Source of the DNA: Deltaproteobacteria bacterium
Lineage (GTDB): Bacteria; Desulfobacterota; Desulfobacteria; Desulfobacterales; ETH-SRB1
Direction: 5' to 3'
NCBI GenBank assembly: GCA_030611115.1
Contig: JAUWQK010000050.1
Coordinates: 1 to 8,406, forward strand
DNA length: 8,406 nucleotides
This document shows, piece by piece, positions 6,626-8,406 of this stretch. The notes under the pieces are model-generated. The model was not told where the DNA came from. It ran no database searches and saw nothing but the letters and a program-made list of their open reading frames with translations. Position 1 is the stretch's first letter. The number at the start of each line of letters is the position of its first letter. The translations under genes and the position numbers were made by a program.

Positions 6626-7519
6626 ATGGCAACGCTAAAAGATGTCTTAATTAAAATTGGTGCAGTAAAAAAGACAAAGCAGATTACAAAGGCCATGGGT
6701 ATGGTAGCAACCTCCAAGTTGCGTGGTGCTCAGCAGAATTTGGATGGTTTTCGGCCATATGCAGGCAAGTTTGCTGAAGTCTTGGGGAGCCTTGCAGAAA
6801 AAGCAGGAGAAGGGGCGAGTCCTTTGCTGGTACCGCGTGAGGAAGTAAAAAAGATTAATGTTTTATTATGTACTTCTGACAGAGGTCTCTGCGGTGGTTT
6901 TAATGTAAATCTTATCACGGCTGCCAATAACTTTGTGAAGGAACGTTCAGAGCAGGAAGTTGATATTTCCTTCACTAATTTTGGGAAAAAAGGGCGGGAC
7001 TGGTGCCGAAAAAATAAGATGCAGATTGATTCAGAGCATTTAGGCATTGTAGGCGCCAAATTTGGTTTCAATGTTGCATCGACCGCCGGTCAGAAACTGG
7101 TTGATGGATTTCTGGATGGAATATATGATGAGGTTTATGTTGTTTATTCTGAATTTGTAAGCTTGGCAAGGCAGATTGCAACGATTAAACAGATACTTCC
7201 TATCCCACCCATTGAAACTGCTGAAGAAGAGGAAATTGATACTGATAAACCATATCAGGCCGAACATATTTGTGAGCCATCACCTAATGAACTGCTTGGT
7301 GATTTGCTGCCAAGGCAAGTTTATGTACAACTTTTTAGTGCATTACTTGAAACATCAACCAGTGAGCATGCTGCGCGTATGGCTGCCATGGATAACGCAA
7401 CAACAGCATGCGATGATATGGTAAATAGCTTAACTCTGGCATATAATAAAGCCCGGCAGTCAGCAATCACAGCGGAATTGATGGATATAGTCGGTGGTGC
7501 CGAGGCTCTTAAAGGATAA
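6626..7519 (+). CDS. atpG: F-type ATP synthase subunit gamma
   Basis: Central rotor shaft that turns inside the alpha3-beta3 head and couples it to the c-ring. The 297-residue length is usual. The N-terminal coiled-coil helix has the family sequence KKTKQITKAMGMVATSKLR (15-33). The Rossmann-like middle includes TSDRGLCGGFN (83-93). The conserved C-terminal helix has AAMDNATTA and ends at TAELMDIVGGAEAL. A short acidic stretch EEEEID lies near residues 200-205 in a variable surface region. Start ATG 6626 has AAGGAT (6615-6620) upstream. The gene is not overlapped with atpA, unlike the preceding four genes. atpD follows after 39 bases. Confidence 0.97.
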   Translation: MATLKDVLIKIGAVKKTKQITKAMGMVATSKLRGAQQNLDGFRPYAGKFAEVLGSLAEKAGEGASPLLVPREEVKKINVLLCTSDRGLCGGFNVNLITAANNFVKERSEQEVDISFTNFGKKGRDWCRKNKMQIDSEHLGIVGAKFGFNVASTAGQKLVDGFLDGIYDEVYVVYSEFVSLARQIATIKQILPIPPIETAEEEEIDTDKPYQAEHICEPSPNELLGDLLPRQVYVQLFSALLETSTSEHAARMAAMDNATTACDDMVNSLTLAYNKARQSAITAELMDIVGGAEALKG

Positions 7520-7546
7520 GAAATTAAAATACTGCATTTAGCGTAT

Positions 7547-7553
7547 AGGAGGT
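7547..7553 (+). promoter_or_regulatory. Strong ribosome binding site of atpD
   Basis: AGGAGGT, a near-complete anti-16S match, lies 5 bases before the ATG at 7559. It is one of the two strongest ribosome binding sites in the window, with GGAGGA before the b' gene. It fits high production of beta, which is needed at three copies per enzyme. Confidence 0.8.
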
Positions 7554-7558
7554 CATAG

Positions 7559-8406
<848 letters not shown>

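Overview
The window comes from a moderately AT-rich Gram-negative bacterium, most likely a sulfate-reducing Desulfobacterota (Desulfobacterales-like). This rests on three things recalled rather than searched: paired b' and b ATP synthase genes, an F1 operon separated from the a and c subunit genes, and a cell-elongation gene pair next to it. No phage, plasmid, CRISPR or transposase gene is visible. All supported genes lie on the + strand.

Layout: 1-260 is non-coding. It holds short tandem repeats (1-45) and a 171-bp element with inverted-repeat ends (77-247) that stops just before the ribosome binding site of the first gene. Next come mrdA (PBP2, 261-2099) and rodA (2190-3290), the transpeptidase and glycosyltransferase of the elongasome. 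A second, one-ended copy of the element (2092-2161) sits between them and supplies the mrdA stop codon. A 151-bp gap carries a probable promoter with a perfect TTGACA -35 box. It precedes the F-type ATP synthase operon: b' (3442-3867), b (3867-4469), delta (4469-5020), alpha (5020-6537), gamma (6626-7519) and the first 282 codons of beta (7559 to the window end). The b', b, delta and alpha genes overlap by one base at each junction. The gamma and beta genes have their own leaders.

Functionally, PBP2 and RodA build side-wall peptidoglycan. The atp genes give the peripheral stalk (b', b, delta), the catalytic head (alpha, beta) and the central rotor shaft (gamma). The membrane rotor ring (c) and stator (a) are not here, so H+ versus Na+ coupling cannot be judged.

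I see no new gene system: the protein genes are housekeeping genes with intact motifs. The least ordinary part is the non-coding DNA. A family of period-7 (AAGGCTG-type) repeats ends in a conserved 14-mer, GTAACTACTCAGGT or its complement, and flanks mrdA on both sides. A probable Cys/His zinc site in PBP2 is the most interesting protein detail.
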